Positions 60,301 to 64,000 of a stretch of DNA of 64,000 nucleotides are shown here, one piece after another. Source of the stretch: Gibbula magus (lineage: Eukaryota > Mollusca > Gastropoda > Trochida > Trochidae). A program made the position numbers and the translations under genes. The stretch is taken from contig CAKZFU010000102.1 of NCBI GenBank assembly GCA_936450465.1, positions 62,001 through 126,000 on the forward strand, written 5' to 3'. Position 1 is the stretch's first letter, and every line of letters starts with the position of its first letter. Under the pieces are notes generated by a model. It did no database searches and was not told where the DNA came from. It was given only the letters and a program-made list of their open reading frames with translations.

Positions 60301-63300
60301 TCGGCAACCCGTGCCGTTATAGTCATGCCCAAAAATGGGCCAAAAGGTGACTTTGGCCTAGACAACTTTTGATGGTCTCCTATGGAAGCTCACATGCTGT
60401 CGGTCGCATAGACGCATTCACTTTTGGAATCGGTGACCGTCTTATCGGCAAACCGTGCCGTTATAGTCATTCCTGTAGGCCCAATTTTGGGCCAAAAGTC
60501 ACTTTGGCCTAGACAACTTTTGATGGTCTCCTATGGAAGCTCACATGCTGTCGGTCGCATAGACGCATTCACTTTTGGAATCGGTGAGCGTCTTATCGGC
60601 AAACCGTGCCGTTATAGTCATTCCTGTAGGCCCAATTTTGGGCCAAAAGTCACTTTGGCCTAGACAACTTTTGATGGTCTCCTATGGAAGCTCACATGCT
60701 GCCGGTCGCATAGACGCATTCCCTTTTGGAATCGGTGACCGTCTTATCGGCAACCCGTGCCGTTATAGTCATGCCCAAAAATGGGCCAAAAGGTGACTTT
60801 GGCCTAGACAACTTTTGATGGTCTCCTATGGAAGCTCACATGCTGTCGGTCGCATAGACGCATTCACTTTTGGAATCGGTGAGCGTCTTATCGGCAAACC
60901 GTGCCGTTATAGTCATTCCTGTAGGCCCAATTTTGGGCCAAAAGTCACTTTGGCCTAGACAACTTTTGATGGTCTCCTATGGAAGCTCACATGCTGCCGG
61001 TCGCATAGACGCATTCCCTTTTGGAATCGGTGACCGTCTTATCGGCAACCCGTGCCGTTATAATCATGCCCAAAAATGGGCCAAAAGGTGACTTTGGCCT
61101 AGACAACTTTTGATGGTCTCCTATGGAAGCTCACATGCTGTCGGTCGCATAGACGCATTCACTTTTGGAATCGGTGACCGTCTTATCGGCAAACCGTGCC
61201 GTTATAGTCATTCCTGTAGGCCCAATTTTGGGCCAAAAGTCACTTTGGCCTAGACAACTTTTGATGGTCTCCTATGGAAGCTCACATGCTGTCGGTCGCA
61301 TAGACGCATTCACTTTTGGAATCGGTGAGCGTCTTATCGGCAAACCGTGCCGTTATAGTCATTCCTGTAGGCCCAATTTTGGGCCAAAAGTCACTTTGGC
61401 CTAGACAACTTTTGATGGTCTCCTATGGAAGCTCACATGCTGCCGGTCGCATAGACGCATTCCCTTTTGGAATCGGTGACCGTCTTATCGGCAACCCGTG
61501 CCGTTATAGTCATGCCCAAAAATGGGCCAAAAGGTGACTTTGGCCTAGACAACTTTTGATGGTCTCCTATGGAAGCTCACATGCTGTCGGTCGCATAGAC
61601 GCATTCACTTTTGGAATCGGTGACCGTCTTATCGGCAAACCGTGCCGTTATAGTCATTCCTGTAGGCCCAATTTTGGGCCAAAAGTCACTTTGGCCTAGA
61701 CAACTTTTGATGGTCTCCTATGGAAGCTCACATGCTGCCGGTCGCATAGACGCATTCCCTTTTGGAATCGGTGACCGTCTTATCGGCAACCCGTGCCGTT
61801 ATAGTCATGCCCAAAAATGGGCCAAAAGGTGACTTTGGCCTAGACAACTTTTGATGGTCTCCTATGGAAGCTCACATGCTGTCGGTCGCATAGACGCATT
61901 CACTTTTGGAATCGGTGACCGTCTTATCGGCAAACCGTGCCGTTATAGTCATTCCTGTAGGCCCAATTTTGGGCCAAAAGTCACTTTGGCCTAGACAACT
62001 TTTGATGGTCTCCTATGGAAGCTCACATGCTGTCGGTCGCATAGACGCATTCACTTTTGGAATCGGTGACCGTCTTATCGGCAAACCGTGCCGTTATAGT
62101 CATTCCTGTAGGCCCAATTTTGGGCCAAAAGTCACTTTGGCCTAGACAACTTTTGATGGTCTCCTATGGAAGCTCACATGCTGCCGGTCACATAGACGCA
62201 TTCCCTTTTGGAATCGGTGACCGTCTTATCGGCAACCCGTGCCGTTATAGTCATGCCCAAAAATGGGCCAAAAGGTGACTTTGGCCTAGACAACTTTTGA
62301 TGGTCTCCTATGGAAGCTCACATGCTGTCGGTCGCATAGACGCATTCACTTTTGGAATCGGTGAGCGTCTTATCGACAAACCGTGCCGTTATAGTCATTC
62401 CTGTAGGCCCAATTTTGGGCCAAAAGTCACTTTGGCCTAGACAACTTTTGATGGTCTCCTATGGAAGCTCACATGCTGCCGGTCGCATAGACGCATTCCC
62501 TTTTGGAATCGGTGACCGTCTTATCGGCAACCCGTGCCGTTATAGTCATGCCCAAAAATGGGCCAAAAGGTGACTTTGGCCTAGACAACTTTTGATGGTC
62601 TCCTATGGAAGCTCACATGCTGTCGGTCGCATAGACGCATTCACTTTTGGAATCGGTGACCGTCTTATCGGCAAACCGTGCCGTTATAGTCATTCCTGTA
62701 GGCCCAATTTTGGGCCAAAAGTCACTTTGGCCTAGACAACTTTTGATGGTCTCCTATGGAAGCTCACATGCTGTCGGTCGCATAGACGCATTCACTTTTG
62801 GAATCGGTGAGCGTCTTATCGGCAAACCGTGCCGTTATAGTCATTCCTGTAGGCCCAATTTTGGGCCAAAAGTCACTTTGGCCTAGACAACTTTTGATGG
62901 TCTCCTATGGAAGCTCACATGCTGCCGGTCGCATAGACGCATTTCCTTTTGGTATCGGTGACCGTCTTATCGGCAACCCGTGCCGTTATAGTCATGCCCA
63001 AAAATGGGCCAAAAGGTGACTTTGGCCTAGACAACTTTTGATGGTCTCCTATGGAAGCTCACATGCTGTCGGTCGCATAGACGCATTCACTTTTGGAATC
63101 GGTGAGCGTCTTATCGGCAAACCGTGCCGTTATAGTCATTCCTGTAGGCCCAATTTTGGGCCAAAAGTCACTTTGGCCTAGACAACTTTTGATGGTCTCC
63201 TATGGAAGCTCACATGCTGCCGGTCGCATAGACGCATTCCCTTTTGGAATCGGTGACCGTCTTATCGGCAACCCGTGCCGTTATAGTCATGCCCAAAAAT

Positions 63301-63833
63301 GGGCCAAAAGGTGACTTTGGCCTAGACAACTTTTGATGGTCTCCTATGGAAGCTCACATGCTGTCGGTCGCATAGACGCATTCACTTTTGGAATCGGTGA
63401 CCGTCTTATCGGCAAACCGTGCCGTTATAGTCATTCCTGTAGGCCCAATTTTGGGCCAAAAGTCACTTTGGCCTAGACAACTTTTGATGGTCTCCTATGG
63501 AAGCTCACATGCTGTCGGTCGCATAGACGCATTCACTTTTGGAATCGGTGAGCGTCTTATCGGCAAACCGTGCCGTTATAGTCATTCCTGTAGGCCCAAT
63601 TTTGGGCCAAAAGTCACTTTGGCCTAGACAACTTTTGATGGTCTCCTATGGAAGCTCACATGCTGCCGGTCGCATAGACGCATTCCCTTTTGGAATCGGT
63701 GACCGTCTTATCGGCAACCCGTGCCGTTATAGTCATGCCCAAAAATGGGCCAAAAGGTGACTTTGGCCTAGACAACTTTTGATGGTCTCCTATGGAAGCT
63801 CACATGCTGTCGGTCGCATAGACGCATTCACTT
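54338..63833 (+). repeat. Alternating trimers and dimers, right part of the array
   Basis: By monomer number the units run 3-2-3-2-3-3-3-2-3-4-2-3-3-2-3-3-2-3-2-3-2-3-2-3, starting at 54338. Dimers are at 54784, 55525, 57158, 58496, 59683, 60870, 61611, 62352 and 63093, and the tetramer is at 57899. From 60870 on, a 3+2 unit of 741 bp repeats four times. Substitutions are sparse: ACATTTGATG near 56065, AGCCCACATG near 56232, GCATATACGC near 58634 and CGACAAACC near 62376. Confidence 0.9.
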
Positions 63834-64000
63834 TTTGAATCGGTGACCGTCTTATCGGCAAACCGTGCCGTTATAGTCATTCCTGTAGGCCCAATTTTGG
63901 GCCAAAAGTCACTTTGGCCTAGACAACTTTTGATGGTCTCCTATGGAAGCTCACATGCTGTCGGTCGCATAGACGCATTCACTTTTGGAATCGGTGAGCG
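63834..64000 (+). repeat. Right edge: class a monomer and start of a b monomer
   Basis: An a monomer fills 63834-63984; its start word is altered to TTTGAATCGG (63836). A b monomer is cut at base 16 by the window end (GGTGAGCG). The array continues to the right. Confidence 0.9.

Larger units (their letters stand above)
1..64000. repeat. Continuous satellite DNA array (probable grass centromeric satellite, CentC/CentO-like)
   Basis: The whole window is head-to-tail copies of one family with monomers of 144 or 151 bp, all in the same orientation. I followed the conserved start word TTGGAATCGGTGA from end to end. The unit lengths I assigned sum exactly to 64,000, so no unexplained sequence is left. 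GC is about 48%, with about eight CpG sites per monomer. In known grass satellites the closest match I can recall is maize CentC (about 156 bp): TTTTcGGAATgGGTGAC against TTTTGGAATcGGTGAC here, and TTTTGGaCCtAAAGT against TTTTGGgCCaAAAGT here, in the same circular order. The satellite call is certain. The CentC-family assignment is from memory and moderately confident. A centromeric location is inference. Other tandem DNA, such as subtelomeric satellite or rDNA spacer, is not excluded by sequence alone, but no rRNA gene or telomere repeat is present. Confidence 0.97.

Noticed and set aside
1..64000. CRISPR array
   Set aside because: Spacing is regular, but there are no unique spacers between short repeats. 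The entire 144-151 bp monomer is repeated, and no cas gene is present.
1..64000. rDNA spacer subrepeats or 5S rDNA array
   Set aside because: No 5S, 18S, 5.8S or 25S sequence and no unit with a gene-like conserved block is seen across 64 kb.
1..64000. CENP-B box
   Set aside because: I looked for the mammalian pattern TTCG followed four bases later by A and then CGGG, and found none in any class. The absence is expected in plants.
1..64000. Transposon or retrotransposon insertion
   Set aside because: The unit lengths account for every base, no target-site duplication or LTR-like end is seen, and no monomer is interrupted by foreign sequence.
1..64000. A novel gene system or defence locus
   Set aside because: Nothing other than non-coding satellite is present. 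The interest lies in repeat architecture, not in a protein system.

Overview
The window is a single, uninterrupted tandem satellite array. No gene, RNA gene, transposon, microsatellite or unique sequence is visible on either strand in all 64,000 bases, and every repeat copy points the same way. GC is about 48% (73 of 151 bases in a representative monomer). The features below use the conserved TTGGAATCGGTGA as monomer start.

Organism: a eukaryotic, probably grass (Poaceae), centromere or pericentromere. The monomer shares several words, in the same circular order, with the maize centromeric satellite CentC as I remember it: TTTT-GGAAT-GGTGAC followed by CGGCAA, TTTTGG-CC-AAAGT, and the run ATGGT...TGG...CTC...GCT...GCA...GAC. 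This suggests a divergent member of the CentC/CentO family. The comparison is from memory and I cannot name the species.

Unit structure: three monomer classes exist, a (151 bp), b (151 bp) and c (144 bp). The main higher-order repeat (HOR) is the trimer a-b-c of 446 bp. Dimers (b-c or a/b-hybrid-c, 295 bp), tetramers (597 bp) and one pentamer (748 bp) are mixed in. My tally is 99 trimers, 38 dimers, 10 tetramers, 1 pentamer, two 303-bp dimers of a new hybrid type, four extra single monomers (three class c, one 152-bp hybrid), one 345-bp truncated unit and two edge fragments. These lengths sum exactly to 64,000, about 430 monomers.

Layout: 1-5.3 kb is mixed and carries a 1,338-bp segmental duplication. 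5.3-16.9 kb is a pure block of 26 consecutive trimers. 16.4-17.9 kb is a 740-bp tandem duplication. 19.2-22.2 kb holds hybrid 152-bp monomers and a 1,346-bp duplication. 24.5-30 kb is strongly rearranged, with 2,072-bp and about 1,188-bp duplications and runs of class c. 30-40 kb is rich in tetramers. 40-47 kb looks like a roughly 4,007-bp duplication ending in two deletions (20 and 101 bp). 47.5-64 kb alternates trimers and dimers, including a 1,187-bp octamer super-repeat.

Nothing supports protein coding. The short open frames recur only because the repeat does, and they start at TTG, not ATG. What the DNA may do is structural: each monomer has two overlapping inverted repeats, and the mean monomer length in the trimer (148.7 bp) is close to nucleosome-core length. 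Any centromere role is inference.
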